DNA of 64,000 bases, taken from the NCBI RefSeq assembly GCF_023380205.1, contig NZ_CP093361.1, forward strand, positions 1,234,172 to 1,298,171. Direction: 5' to 3'. Each line of letters starts with the position of its first letter. Position 1 is the first letter of the stretch. This DNA comes from Nicoliella spurrieriana. GTDB taxonomy: Bacteria; Bacillota; Bacilli; Lactobacillales; Lactobacillaceae. Position numbers and translations under genes: made by a program. Of the stretch, positions 53,007 through 64,000 are shown in pieces. A model generated the notes under the pieces. It was not told the origin of the DNA and did no database searches. It saw nothing but the letters and a program-made list of their open reading frames with translations.

Positions 53007-54119
53007 TTGATAACCGTTAAAGCACCCGGCAAACTCTATATCGCTGGTGAATATGCAGTAGTGGAGCCCGGTAATCCAGCAATTATCATCGCAGTTAATC
53101 AGTTCATCCAAGTTAAAGCTACTCTGGATGCAAAAACTAATTCAGCATGGTCAGACCAAAGTCCAGATTACAATCTTCAATGGGCTAATCACAATCACCA
53201 AGTCGTATTCAACCACCAAAATAAACGGTTTAGCTACGTGGCCGCTGCAATTAAAACCACTGAACAGTACTTAGCTGATCATAAAGTGCCTGTACAAAAT
53301 TATCATTTAGAAATTACCAGTCAATTAGATAGTCAAAGTGGGCATAAATACGGACTAGGTTCATCAGCAGCGGTTACCGTTGCAGTCGTGGACGCAATTT
53401 GTCAAGTGGCTGGAAAGCCAGTTGATCGATTAACGTTATTTAAATTATCAGCAATCGCCCACCTAAGCGTGCAAGGCAACGGATCGTTAGGAGACGTTGC
53501 GGCTAGTGTGTATCAGGGCTGGATCGCATATCAATCGTTCGATCGGCAGTGGTTATTGAATCAATTAAAGACCCAATCAATCGCAGCAGTAATTGAATTG
53601 GATTGGCCTGGTTTAATGATTCAACCGCTCACCCCACCAGCAGACCTAAAAATATTAATCGGGTGGACGGGCACGCCGGCTTCAACCGCTAGCCTAGTTG
53701 AATGCGTCGCTGCTAAAAAAAACGCCCCCTCTAATTTTTACCAACATTTTCTAAATGCTAGCCACCAGTGTGTCAATCGATTGATTCGAGCCTTTGAAGA
53801 GCAAAATCTCGAAACCATTAAGGGCCAAATTAATGTCAACCGTAAATTATTGAACGAACTAGGGCGTAATACGGGGGTCCAAATTGAAACTCCCCAGTTA
53901 ACTCAATTATGTCAAATCGTGGATTATTATGGTGGTGCTGCTAAGTCTTCAGGTGCCGGAGGCGGTGACTGTGGAATTGCAATTATTGATCAGAAATCCG
54001 ATTCAAACCAAATTATTACTCAATGGCAGCAGGCCCATATTCATAAACTAGATTTACAAATTAGCTATCGTCACCAGGAGGAATCCCATGATCAGCCGTC
54101 ACTCACATCGCAAAAATGA
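53007..54119 (+). CDS. pmk: Phosphomevalonate kinase
   Basis: GHMP kinase acting on phosphomevalonate; 370 aa. The start KAPGKLYIAGEYAVVEPG, the ATP loop KYGLGSSAAVTVAVVDA and the motif KSSGAGGGDCGIAI define the bacterial phosphomevalonate kinase group. TTG is the start codon, with AAGGGA upstream. Third gene of the operon, and its end overlaps fni by 32 bp. Confidence 0.94.
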   Translation: MITVKAPGKLYIAGEYAVVEPGNPAIIIAVNQFIQVKATLDAKTNSAWSDQSPDYNLQWANHNHQVVFNHQNKRFSYVAAAIKTTEQYLADHKVPVQNYHLEITSQLDSQSGHKYGLGSSAAVTVAVVDAICQVAGKPVDRLTLFKLSAIAHLSVQGNGSLGDVAASVYQGWIAYQSFDRQWLLNQLKTQSIAAVIELDWPGLMIQPLTPPADLKILIGWTGTPASTASLVECVAAKKNAPSNFYQHFLNASHQCVNRLIRAFEEQNLETIKGQINVNRKLLNELGRNTGVQIETPQLTQLCQIVDYYGGAAKSSGAGGGDCGIAIIDQKSDSNQIITQWQQAHIHKLDLQISYRHQEESHDQPSLTSQK

Positions 54120-55134
54120 ACACGTATCATTAGCAGAAAAATTTTTTACAGATTCAGCTAATGCTGATTTTGACCGGGTCCGCTTAATCCATCACAGCCT
54201 ACCCGAAATCAACAGCCACCAGGTGGATCCAAAAACCACCCTTTTTAATGGTCAAATTAAAATGAAGTGGCCGTTTTACATTGAGGCAATGACGGGAGGG
54301 AGCGATGAAACTGGTAAATTGAACCAACAATTAGCTCAAATCGCTGCACTAACTGATCTTACAATGGCAAGCGGATCGGCAAGCGTTGCTTTAAAGGATC
54401 CTAAGACCCATGAAAGCTTTCAAACGATTCGCAAAAACCTTCCCAACGGGAATGTCTTTGCAAACATTGGCGCGGGACACTCATTAGCGGATGCCCAAAA
54501 AGTGATTACATTGCTGGATGCTGATGCATTGGAAGTTCACATTAACGTCGCTCAGGAAATGATCATGCCAGAAGGTGACCGTGATTTTCACTGGATGAAC
54601 GAACTCAAAAATATCGTTATGAACGCTCCCAAACCAGTTATCGTAAAGGAAGTCGGATTTGGGATGGATCAACAAACCATTAGCACCCTAATCAACATAG
54701 TGGGTGCGAGTGCCATCAACATTAGTGGCCGGGGCGGTACTAATTTTGCCACCATTGAAAACTTTCGCCGCAAGCACAAGGAATTTTCATACCTTACGAA
54801 TTGGGGCCAAACCACTGTGGAATCGTTGCTAGAAGCCCAAGCTTTTCGTGGCCAAGTAGATATTATCGCATCTGGTGGGGTTCGCAATCCACTAGATATC
54901 GCAAAGGCAATTGGTCTGGGTGCTAATGCGGTAGGCATTGCTGGCGCCATTTTAGACCAACTGATTCAAAACGGGTTTGCCGCGACCGTTGAAATGATCA
55001 AAGAATGGCAAAATGGTCTGATTACAATTATGACCATGCTTGGCTGTCAAAATGTTTCGCAGCTGCAATCGCAGCACCTATTGTTAGATAATGAGTTGGT
55101 TAATTACGTCCACCAACGCCAAATTAAATATTAA
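54088..55134 (+). CDS. fni: Type 2 isopentenyl-diphosphate delta-isomerase
   Basis: FMN- and NADPH-dependent isomerase of IPP and DMAPP; 348 aa. The RKNEHVSLAEKFF start, the FYIEAMTGGSDETGKLN flavin-site segment, ASGSASVALKDP, INISGRGGTNF and ASGGVRNPLDIAKAIGLGA are all typical. RBS AGGAGG lies 6 nt before the ATG inside the end of pmk, so the genes are translationally coupled. Completes the lower mevalonate pathway. Confidence 0.96.
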   Translation: MISRHSHRKNEHVSLAEKFFTDSANADFDRVRLIHHSLPEINSHQVDPKTTLFNGQIKMKWPFYIEAMTGGSDETGKLNQQLAQIAALTDLTMASGSASVALKDPKTHESFQTIRKNLPNGNVFANIGAGHSLADAQKVITLLDADALEVHINVAQEMIMPEGDRDFHWMNELKNIVMNAPKPVIVKEVGFGMDQQTISTLINIVGASAINISGRGGTNFATIENFRRKHKEFSYLTNWGQTTVESLLEAQAFRGQVDIIASGGVRNPLDIAKAIGLGANAVGIAGAILDQLIQNGFAATVEMIKEWQNGLITIMTMLGCQNVSQLQSQHLLLDNELVNYVHQRQIKY

Positions 55135-55135
55135 T

Positions 55136-55172
55136 AAAAACACATTCAATTTTAAATTGAATGTGTTTTTAT
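55136..55172 (+). terminator. Terminator of the mevalonate operon
   Basis: AAAAACACATTCAATTT and its near-complement form a stem of about 16 bp ending in TTTTTATT. Confidence 0.92.
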
Positions 55173-55173
55173 T

Positions 55174-55251
55174 AATTACGAAATTACGAAATTGCGAAAT
55201 TTCGTAATTTCCCTTTTTTGCAATTTCGTAATTTCGCAATTTCCCTTTTTT
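55174..55251. repeat. Cluster of ATTTCGNA-type repeats
   Basis: Eight-base units ATTACGAA, ATTACGAA and ATTGCGAA are followed by their complements ATTTCGTA, ATTTCGTA and ATTTCGCA. The right part is a direct repeat: ATTTCGTAATTTCCCTTTTTT-like blocks occur twice (ending at 55216 and about 55250). A 21-base left arm (from 55174) and right arm (to 55240) match with one mismatch, so a large hairpin is possible. Confidence 0.8.
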
Positions 55252-55269
55252 ATAATTTGAATCGCTAAA

Positions 55270-55297
55270 TAAAAAGCCCTGCTTACCGCAGAGGCAT
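55270..55297 (-). terminator. Intrinsic terminator of the rsmF-type gene
   Basis: On the minus strand GCCTCTGC and GCAGGGC pair with one mismatch across GGTAA and are followed by TTTTTATTT. Confidence 0.7.
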
Positions 55298-55319
55298 TTT
55301 ATTTATAATAATGAATTAC

Positions 55320-56672
55320 CTATTTAACACTAAACCTTAGTCCCTTCGGAAAAAAGTTCTTAATGGTGCCATTTACATTTTTACCAAAGCCAATGGCCTG
55401 CTGATTACAAATCAATTGATACCAACCCTTAGTTAATGGGGACTGGGTTACTACCTGAAACGTATCGCCATGTACATATGCCGCCCATTGATGATGATCA
55501 ATTTGGACCGTTTTTTTCATTGCTTGCGGTTGAATAGCCAATGCGAGGGCATAACTGGGTTCAAACCGTTTCTTTTTAAACGTTCCCAATAACAATCCCG
55601 GCCGCATTACCTTTAGCCCCTTTAATTGAGGCGTTTTAGGATTAAGCGTATATAATTGATCACCAAAGCAAATTAATTCTGTCGGTGTGAACTGATCAAT
55701 ATTAGTGCTAATAAAATCATCCCATAGCTGTTGTTGGTCACGACTTAAGTTCCTTCGCTCCACCTTAACTTTCTTTGGTGATTTAATTGCTTGCGTTAGG
55801 CGCAATTTAGCAATGAAATGTCCTTCACCCTTAAAAAGGTGTGGAAAGAGTCTAACTGCATTGGCAATTGCCGGATTCCCATTGGCCCACTCTGGTTTAG
55901 CAGCTACCATTCCATCATATTTTTTAATGGGCACCATTTCAAGCGGATATTCGTCCAATAACCAGGCAATAATTTGCTCGTCTTCTTCTGGTGCGAACGT
56001 ACAGGTCGAATAAACTAACTCACCACCAGGTGTTAACATTTGCACAGCATCCCGCAGAATTTCTCGTTGACGGACCGCACATTCACTTGGATAGTCAAGA
56101 TTCCAGTACTGCATTGCATCGGGATCCTTATGAAACATTCCCTCTCCCGAACACGGGGCATCGACTAATATTTGATCGAAATAACCTGGAAAGTGTTTTC
56201 TTAAATTCTGCGGGGTTTCATTTAAGATCATGGTATTTTGAGCCCCGAATCGTTCTAAATTCTCAACCAATACTTTGGCCCGCTTATGGTTAATTTCATT
56301 TGAAACTAGCAGCCCGGTATTTGCTAAGAAACTAGCTAAGTGCGTGGATTTACCGCCAGGAGCGGCACATAGATCAAGGACTTTCATCCCCGTTTTGGGT
56401 GCTGCCACCTCACCGACGTACATGGCACTAGGTTCTTGACTGTAAACCGCCCCACTTTGATGGTCCACGGATTTCCCGTTGACCTTACCGTAATACCCCC
56501 ACTGACAATGGGGCACCGGATGACTCAAATCCACTTCGGTTGGTAACGCCTGTTTAAGTGGATTAATCCGAAATGCATGGTTAACTGGCTGGTCAAAGCT
56601 ATTGAAAAAAGCCGTTGCTTGAGCCCCCAGTAATTGTTGATACTTTAATTTAAATTGTTCAGGCAGTTGCAA
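55320..56672 (-). CDS. rsmF: RsmF/RsmB-type 16S rRNA cytosine-C5 methyltransferase
   Basis: A 450-aa SAM-dependent NOL1/NOP2/Sun family methyltransferase. It starts with LPEQFKLKYQQLLG and FRINPLKQ, then has the SAM loop LDLCAAPGGKSTHLASFL, the first catalytic-region cysteine in LVDAPCSGEGMFHKDP and the second in VYSTCTFAPEEDEQ. A C-terminal extension resembles the YebU/RsmF RNA-binding domain. The TTG at 56672 has AAGGAG 9 nt upstream. Stands alone. Confidence 0.88.
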   Translation of the reverse strand: MQLPEQFKLKYQQLLGAQATAFFNSFDQPVNHAFRINPLKQALPTEVDLSHPVPHCQWGYYGKVNGKSVDHQSGAVYSQEPSAMYVGEVAAPKTGMKVLDLCAAPGGKSTHLASFLANTGLLVSNEINHKRAKVLVENLERFGAQNTMILNETPQNLRKHFPGYFDQILVDAPCSGEGMFHKDPDAMQYWNLDYPSECAVRQREILRDAVQMLTPGGELVYSTCTFAPEEDEQIIAWLLDEYPLEMVPIKKYDGMVAAKPEWANGNPAIANAVRLFPHLFKGEGHFIAKLRLTQAIKSPKKVKVERRNLSRDQQQLWDDFISTNIDQFTPTELICFGDQLYTLNPKTPQLKGLKVMRPGLLLGTFKKKRFEPSYALALAIQPQAMKKTVQIDHHQWAAYVHGDTFQVVTQSPLTKGWYQLICNQQAIGFGKNVNGTIKNFFPKGLRFSVK

Positions 56673-56739
56673 AATAAGATTCTCCTTAAATTTGATTCGA
56701 TTTAAAATGATGATGAAATTAAGCTCATTATAGTTCAAA

Positions 56740-57070
56740 TATTAGAAGTGAGACAAGGATTGAAATGATAATTAGTATTGACATTTTAATCCGTTGTGAT
56801 TACTCTAATAAATAATTAATTGAGACGATTATAATCGTCAATTGATAGCGTCGCATTAGGAGTAACTTCTGTGGACCTAGCTAATCCTGGGCCATTATTC
56901 ATGAAGTCCACCCTAAACGGACCGCTTTAATGAATTTTAGTTGAATGTTTGAATGGAATTTGGGTTTGAAAACTACCAAATTAGCGGGCTTGTTTATGAG
57001 CTAAAATGAGATTAACTATTGATGTAAACCGCTAATCGCTTTGTAACCTAGAGGGGTAGGGAGTTAATCT
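56740..57070 (+). promoter_or_regulatory. Long, possibly structured leader before the APC permease
   Basis: About 330 bp without a convincing gene. Inverted repeats on the permease strand include GTGGAC with GTCCAC (about 56872 and 56905), and TTAGCGG with CCGCTAA (about 56982 and 57029). No T-box core, lysine-riboswitch or glycine-riboswitch consensus was recognised, and no T run follows the last pair. On the minus strand 56816-56902 there is a 28-codon open frame, too short to trust. Confidence 0.4.
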
Positions 57071-58558
57071 ATGGCTAATTCAAAAAGGATTTCCTTAACT
57101 AGTTTAGTTCTAATGATTTTATCAACCACATTTGGGTTCATTAACATCCCAACTGCATTTGATCAGATGGGGTATGCCAGTATTATCTGGTACGTTGTAG
57201 GCGCATTAGCGTTTTTTCTCCCATCTTCATTTATGTTCGCTGAATATGGAGCCGCATTAAAAGATGAATCTGGTGGCATCTATTCATGGATTAAATCTGG
57301 ACTCGGCGAACGATGGGCATTCATTGGGGGATTCGCGTGGTTATCTGCGCTTGAGATTACCATCCTGTTTAGTGTCCCTAATCTATGGGTTTCGCTATCA
57401 GCCACCCTGTTCGGACATGATACAACTCAGCGTTGGCACCTTTTGGGTTTCAATAGCACGCAAACACTGGGATTACTATCAATTTCATTTATTTTGTTAG
57501 CTACCATGATCGCCACTAAGGGATTGGGTAAAATTACCTGGATTGCCTCTATTGGTGGTTTTCTCGGGACCCTAATTGCATTTATCTTTTGTATCTTATC
57601 GATCGTAATCATTTTTTTAAACCATGGTCACTTAGCCCAACCGATTGATGGCTTTAAGAGTTTGCTAGTCTCTCCTAACCCTAGCTTTCAAGATCCGATT
57701 GCTACCATCTCATTTGTCATTTATGCTATTTTCGCCTATGCAGGAGTTGAGTCGCTTTGTGGCGTCATTAACCATTTGAAAACCCCTAGCAAAACATTTC
57801 CCCGTGGGGTCGTTATCTCAGCGATAATCATTTTTATTCTGTATACGATTTCAATTATTCTTTGTGGATTCGTTGTGAATTGGAAACTAGTGATGGGCAA
57901 AAATAGCGTGACCTTAGGCAATGTAATGTATGTTCTAATGGCTAACTTGGGGATGACCTTAGGGCATGGAATGGGATTGAGCCAATCAGCAACCATGGTC
58001 TTGAGCAATAGCTTGACTAGGTATACCGGATTTTCAACCCTAATGGGTGGGGTCGGTAGTTTCTTTGTATTTATCTACTCACCGTTAAAATCATTCATGT
58101 TCGGCGCCAATAAACGAATCTGGCCAAAGTGGGCGCTCCATTTAAATCCACATGATATGCCAAGCCATGCCATGTGGATTCAAAGTACCGTTTTAATTGC
58201 GATTTTATTCTTCATTTCATTTGGTGGTGATAGCGCAAAGGCCTTCTTCCAAATTTTAACTGATATGAATAATGTTTCAACCGCTTTTCAATACATTTTG
58301 ATCGTCCTTGCGTTTCCATTCTTTAAACGCATTGAAAACTTAAACCGCCCCTTCATATTTTATCATCAAAAAAGAAGCACTTGGTTCGCCACCATTTTAG
58401 TCCTGTTCGTTCTATCGTTTGGAATTATTTTTAATTTTATCCAACCAATTCTTGACCATAGCTACATGACCGACTTCTGGACATTCTTAGGCCCAGTGGT
58501 CTTTGGTGGTGGAGCATGGCTCTTTTATGATTTAAGAATTAAATCTTTAAATAACTGA
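57071..58558 (+). CDS. APC-superfamily amino-acid permease
   Basis: A 495-aa membrane protein with about twelve helices. The start LVLMILSTTFGFINIPTAFDQMGY, the ESGGIYSWIKSGLGERWAF segment after helix 2, and SFVIYAIFAYAGVESLCGVINHLKTPSKTFPRG in helix 6 match the glutamate/GABA antiporter-like branch (YjeM-type) of the APC family. Substrate is not determined. RBS AGGGAG precedes the ATG. A long untranslated leader lies upstream, and a HAD phosphatase gene follows 16 bp downstream. Confidence 0.85.
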   Translation: MANSKRISLTSLVLMILSTTFGFINIPTAFDQMGYASIIWYVVGALAFFLPSSFMFAEYGAALKDESGGIYSWIKSGLGERWAFIGGFAWLSALEITILFSVPNLWVSLSATLFGHDTTQRWHLLGFNSTQTLGLLSISFILLATMIATKGLGKITWIASIGGFLGTLIAFIFCILSIVIIFLNHGHLAQPIDGFKSLLVSPNPSFQDPIATISFVIYAIFAYAGVESLCGVINHLKTPSKTFPRGVVISAIIIFILYTISIILCGFVVNWKLVMGKNSVTLGNVMYVLMANLGMTLGHGMGLSQSATMVLSNSLTRYTGFSTLMGGVGSFFVFIYSPLKSFMFGANKRIWPKWALHLNPHDMPSHAMWIQSTVLIAILFFISFGGDSAKAFFQILTDMNNVSTAFQYILIVLAFPFFKRIENLNRPFIFYHQKRSTWFATILVLFVLSFGIIFNFIQPILDHSYMTDFWTFLGPVVFGGGAWLFYDLRIKSLNN

Positions 58559-58574
58559 AGTTAGGATGTAAATA

Positions 58575-60919
<2,345 letters not shown>

Positions 60920-61012
60920 TTAACTGGGTCTTATTATATCACGATTTAAAGGGCTAGTTTTCCAATCGATTAATCGTTATAATTGTAAATGTTAAGAGAG
61001 GATGGTTCATAA

Positions 61013-62443
61013 ATGAATTCAATTCCATATTATTCTGCCTGTACCAGTATTTTAGTTGGAAAATCGGCCAGCTTAGACGGATCGATTATGATCGGTCGAA
61101 ATGAGGATGCTAAATCAGCCTGGCCCAAACATTTAAGGGTCCATCCCAAAAAGCAATTCCAGACCTCACAATGGTTTCAATCTAACGATAACGGCTTTAA
61201 AATGCCATTACCACAAATCAGATATCAATATGAAGCGACTCCCGAATGGACCGCAAAGTATGGCTTGTTCGAAGAAGATGGGTTCAATGAATTTGGGGTC
61301 GCAATGAGTGCAACCGAAAGTACCTATGCTAATCCGACCGTTTTGGGGTATGATCCATTGGTTCCTGATGGCATCGGTGAGGAGGCCATGGTCACGGTGG
61401 TCTTACCATATGTCAAAACCGCTCGCCAAGCAGCAAAACGACTGGGCACCATCATCGAGCAATTCGGTACCTGCGAAAGCAATGGAATCTTATTTGCAGA
61501 CCGTCATGAAGCTTGGTATATGGATACGGGGTCTGGCCACCACTGGGTCGCAATTAAAATTCCTGATGATTGCTATGCAGTCGTCTCCAATCAAATGGCC
61601 GTCCAAAAAATCGATTTCAATGATCCTGACAATTACATGTGGTCTAAGGGTCTTCAATCGTTCGTTGACGTTAACCACTTAAACCCAGCACTTGATGGAA
61701 GTTTTAACTTTAGAAATATTTTTGGGACCCATAGTCAATCAGACACTTACTATAACACCCCGCGGGTTTGGTATGGACAAAAAATGTTCAATCCAGAAGT
61801 GGAACAACGACCTGATAGTCAGGAGATGCCAATGCTTAGGACCCCGGCCCATAAAATTTCGATTGACGACGCACAGGCATTTTTAAGTTCGCACTTTCAA
61901 GAAACGCCATTTGACCCCATCGGGAGTGGCTCCAATGCTGATAAAAAGAAATACCGTCCAATCAGTCTTGCTAAAACCCAGGAATCTCACATTTTACAAC
62001 TGCGGCCTAACTTACCGCAAGCAATTGGTAATATTCACTGGCTTGCCATGGGCGTTGCTGCTCAAAGTACCTACGTCCCATTTTTAAGCGGCTTTAACAC
62101 TGTTCCTGATGAGTACCAAGTTGGTGGAGCCCAATATGACCCTAAATCAGCCTACTGGATTTTTAAATTAGTCGGCGTCTTGGTCGACCCCCACTATCCG
62201 CAACTTGGTGAGCTCCTAAAGCAGACGCAAGAAGAACTTTCAATTCGGTACCGCCAGTTAATCTTAGACGCTGATCGTCGTTGTCATGGGATGTCACATT
62301 CAGAACTAGTCACCCTAGCCAATGAAGTTAGCACCAATGCAGCTAAACTGGCGCTTAACAGGTACCAACAACTAACCGCACGACTAGTCGCAGAATCCAC
62401 TGACTTGTCACCTCTGAACTACAAGCAAGATTTAAACCTTTAA
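61013..62443 (+). CDS. C69 family dipeptidase
   Basis: A 476-aa N-terminal-nucleophile peptidase. The catalytic cysteine C10 lies in YYSACTSILVGKSASLDGS, preceded by a short propeptide. Family segments are IMIGRNEDAKSAWPKHL, EFGVAMSATESTYANP and DTGSGHHWVAIKIPDDCYAV. It belongs to the lactobacillar PepD group of broad dipeptidases and is cytoplasmic, with no signal peptide. RBS AGAGAGGA precedes the ATG. A bidirectional terminator separates it from rplS. Confidence 0.93.
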   Translation: MNSIPYYSACTSILVGKSASLDGSIMIGRNEDAKSAWPKHLRVHPKKQFQTSQWFQSNDNGFKMPLPQIRYQYEATPEWTAKYGLFEEDGFNEFGVAMSATESTYANPTVLGYDPLVPDGIGEEAMVTVVLPYVKTARQAAKRLGTIIEQFGTCESNGILFADRHEAWYMDTGSGHHWVAIKIPDDCYAVVSNQMAVQKIDFNDPDNYMWSKGLQSFVDVNHLNPALDGSFNFRNIFGTHSQSDTYYNTPRVWYGQKMFNPEVEQRPDSQEMPMLRTPAHKISIDDAQAFLSSHFQETPFDPIGSGSNADKKKYRPISLAKTQESHILQLRPNLPQAIGNIHWLAMGVAAQSTYVPFLSGFNTVPDEYQVGGAQYDPKSAYWIFKLVGVLVDPHYPQLGELLKQTQEELSIRYRQLILDADRRCHGMSHSELVTLANEVSTNAAKLALNRYQQLTARLVAESTDLSPLNYKQDLNL

Positions 62444-62490
62444 ACCAAAAAACACCATCAACCCAATTGAGTTGATGGTGTTTTGGTTTA
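62442..62490. terminator. Bidirectional terminator between the dipeptidase gene and rplS
   Basis: AAACACCATCAAC and GTTGATGGTGTTT form a perfect stem with an 8-nt loop, extended by AACCAAAA/TTTTGGTT. Confidence 0.93.
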
Positions 62491-62505
62491 ATTTTAGTTT
62501 TAAAA

Positions 62506-62865
62506 TTAACGACGACGGCGTGATGCTGGAATCCGTGCAGACTTACCACTAAGGTCACGTAAGTAGTAAAGCTTAGCACGACGAACTTGACCGAATCTAA
62601 GCACTTCAATCTTAGCAACCCGTGGTGAGTGAAGTGGGAAAATTCTTTCCACACCCACACCACTAGAAGTCTTCCGAACAGTGTAGGTAGCTTGGATACC
62701 GGCTCCACGGCGCTTAATTACAACCCCAGTGAATAATTGGATTCTTTCACGGTCTCCTTCAACAACCTTAACGTGAACACGAACAGTGTCCCCTGCACGA
62801 AAATCTGGTAAATCAGATTTTAATTGATCAGCATTGATCTTTTCGATTAAACTATTTTGGCGCAT
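62506..62865 (-). CDS. rplS: Large subunit ribosomal protein L19
   Basis: Ribosomal protein at the 30S-50S interface; 119 aa. [55 protein letters not shown] and the C-terminal [15 protein letters not shown] are all characteristic. RBS GGAAG precedes the ATG. Last gene of the conserved rimM-trmD-rplS block, with a 121-bp gap after trmD that holds a probable leader element. Confidence 0.98.
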   Translation of the reverse strand: MRQNSLIEKINADQLKSDLPDFRAGDTVRVHVKVVEGDRERIQLFTGVVIKRRGAGIQATYTVRKTSSGVGVERIFPLHSPRVAKIEVLRFGQVRRAKLYYLRDLSGKSARIPASRRRR

Positions 62866-62879
62866 AAATATATCTTCCT

Positions 62880-62945
62880 TTCAACTAGCACTCATGTCGA
62901 TGTTTCCGGCAGCGGAGTACCGTTTTAATTGGTATTAAATACAAC
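62880..62945 (-). promoter_or_regulatory. Probable L19 leader element
   Basis: On the minus strand the segment before rplS reads CGGTACTCCGCTGCCGGAAA, then CATCGACATGAGTGCTAGTTG. This closely resembles the conserved core of the Firmicutes L19 autoregulatory leader (CCGGAAACATCGACATGAGTGC). It ends next to the rplS ribosome site. Confidence 0.6.
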
Positions 62946-62986
62946 AAAAACAATATTATCATAGTCAACCCAGAATGTAAAGGTGC

Positions 62987-63751
62987 TTAGTCATAATCCG
63001 GGTCTGGATTTTCCTCCATTTTCACCTGTGCTAATAGTCGCTTTTGTTCAGCAGTTAATTTTTGATAGTCAATTAATTCAGGACGTCGCAATAACGTCTT
63101 CCTTAACGCCTCTTTTTGTTGCCATTCAGCAATTTTTTGGTGGTTCCCACTAATTAATACATCTGGGACTTTCATCCCCCTAAAATCGGCCGGACGGGTG
63201 TATTGAGGATATTCCAATAACCCGGTGGAAAATGAATCTCCAGGAGCTGATTCTTGATTCCCTAACACCCCAGGCAACAAGCGGGCCGTGGCATCGATAA
63301 TCGTCATGGCAGGTAACTCACCGCCGGTTAAAATAAAATCACCCATTGAGTATTCGTCAGTTACCACCGTTTTAATTCGTTCGTCATAACCCTCATAGTG
63401 TCCACAAATAAAGGTTAAATGATCTGCAGTTGCTAAATCTTCAGCTGCCCGTTGGTTAAATTGTTTTCCAGCCGGATCCAATAAAATTACCCGCCCGCTT
63501 GAATAGTCAGCTTGTTTTGCTGCCGCTTGGGTCGCAGCAAACGCATCCAAAATCGGTTGGGCCTGTAATAACATGCCGGCACCACCGCCAAATGGATAAT
63601 CATCAACATTATGGTGCTTATTGGTCGAATATTTCCTAAAGTCGGTAATGTGCATGTCTAAGACCCCCTTTTCAATTGCCTTACCAACAATTGATTCACC
63701 CATAGGACCGTTAAACATGTTTGGAAAGATACTAAGGACATCAATGCGCAT
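62987..63751 (-). CDS. trmD: tRNA (guanine-N1-)-methyltransferase
   Basis: SPOUT-class enzyme that methylates G37 of tRNAs; 254 aa. The start [23 protein letters not shown], the [12 protein letters not shown] segment, the knotted SAM site with [13 protein letters not shown] and [13 protein letters not shown], and the C-terminal [13 protein letters not shown] are typical. Its ATG overlaps the rimM stop codon in a TAATG junction, so the two are coupled. Confidence 0.97.
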   Translation of the reverse strand: MRIDVLSIFPNMFNGPMGESIVGKAIEKGVLDMHITDFRKYSTNKHHNVDDYPFGGGAGMLLQAQPILDAFAATQAAAKQADYSSGRVILLDPAGKQFNQRAAEDLATADHLTFICGHYEGYDERIKTVVTDEYSMGDFILTGGELPAMTIIDATARLLPGVLGNQESAPGDSFSTGLLEYPQYTRPADFRGMKVPDVLISGNHQKIAEWQQKEALRKTLLRRPELIDYQKLTAEQKRLLAQVKMEENPDPDYD

Positions 63752-64000
63752 TATTCTAACCCCTCCAACAAATCAATTGTGACCCGCTGGTTTGCTAGGT
63801 CAACTTTTTTGATTACGTCTTTTATTTTTGGTAAAAGTAACTCTTTACCATTTTCGCGAGTAACAATCCAAACGTCATTAGCAGCGGTATCCATAATATC
63901 TGTAATGGGTCCCAAATAGTTCCCAGCTAAGTCATAAACCGCCAATCCCAGAATTTGGTGGTAGTAGTACTCCCCTTCTGCTAAATCATCCTCGGATAAT
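63751..64000 (-). CDS. rimM: 16S rRNA processing protein RimM, 5' truncated by window edge
   Basis: The last 82 or so codons of RimM, an assembly factor for the 30S head. The frame is open to the window edge and includes [14 protein letters not shown], which begins the PRC-barrel domain, then [17 protein letters not shown] and [19 protein letters not shown] with the usual ending LLEGL. The true start lies beyond base 64000. It overlaps trmD by one base. Confidence 0.95.
   Translation of the reverse strand, partial: LSEDDLAEGEYYYHQILGLAVYDLAGNYLGPITDIMDTAANDVWIVTRENGKELLLPKIKDVIKKVDLANQRVTIDLLEGLE

Noticed and set aside
56816..56902. A 28-codon frame on the minus strand before the permease
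   Set aside because: Composition looks protein-like, but there is no good ribosome site and no recognised family; kept only as a possible remnant.

Overview
This window is a stretch of a low- to mid-GC Firmicutes chromosome, most likely from a heterofermentative member of the Lactobacillaceae. The evidence is the gene order: dprA-topA-xerC-hslV-hslU, parE-parC, rlmL-rnpB-gpsB-ypsA-recU-pbp1a-dnaD-asnS-tseB-dinG, and rimM-trmD-rplS. A complete lower mevalonate pathway, an EbsA-like protein and a WxL-type surface protein point the same way. No phage structural genes, transposases, CRISPR arrays, rRNAs or tRNAs were seen.

Region by region. 1-13.1 kb: dprA (cut by the window edge), topoisomerase I, XerC, an hslV gene broken by one in-frame TGA, hslU, an aldose-epimerase-like protein, plsY, topoisomerase IV and a Mn-type pyrophosphatase. 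13.2-14.3 kb: the methionine sulfoxide reductase pair msrB-msrA. 14.3-18.8 kb: an accessory surface island with a small WxL-like protein and its WxL-interacting partner, a 201-aa catalytic-domain-only tyrosine recombinase behind a perfect dyad, a 39-aa hydrophobic peptide and a secreted beta-helix protein. 18.8-19.9 kb: a T-box leader unexpectedly placed before a short-chain dehydrogenase. 20.3-26.8 kb: a seven-gene operon joining 5-oxoprolinase subunits (pxpA, pxpB, pxpC), biotin carboxyl carrier, biotin carboxylase, a DUF1445 protein and an NRAMP-fold transporter. 26.9-28.6 kb: folT under a tetrahydrofolate riboswitch, and a degV-family gene broken by a second in-frame TGA.

28.7-38.2 kb: rqcH, then a leftward block fhs-lspA-rluD and pyrR-carA-carB. 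The carA and carB homologues keep their fold and operon order but lack key catalytic residues, and CarB is about 200 residues short. 38.2-51 kb: RNase H-like protein, a FAD oxidoreductase, rlmL, RNase P RNA, gpsB, ypsA, recU, PBP1A with a very Ser-rich tail, dnaD, asnS, tseB, and a DinG whose helicase motifs are eroded while its exonuclease motifs are intact. 51-55.1 kb: mvk-mvaD-pmk-fni. 55.1-64 kb: an unusual repeat cluster, an RsmF-type methyltransferase, an APC permease with a long leader, a HAD phosphatase, a GlpK lacking the HPr-phosphorylated histidine, a C69 dipeptidase, rplS with a probable L19 leader, trmD and the 3' part of rimM.

The most interesting systems are the pxp/biotin-carboxylase operon, which has every part of a split urea-carboxylase-like enzyme, and the pyrR-linked carbamoyl-phosphate-synthetase pair that appears catalytically dead. 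Functions are inferred from motifs and gene order read by eye; no database search was run.
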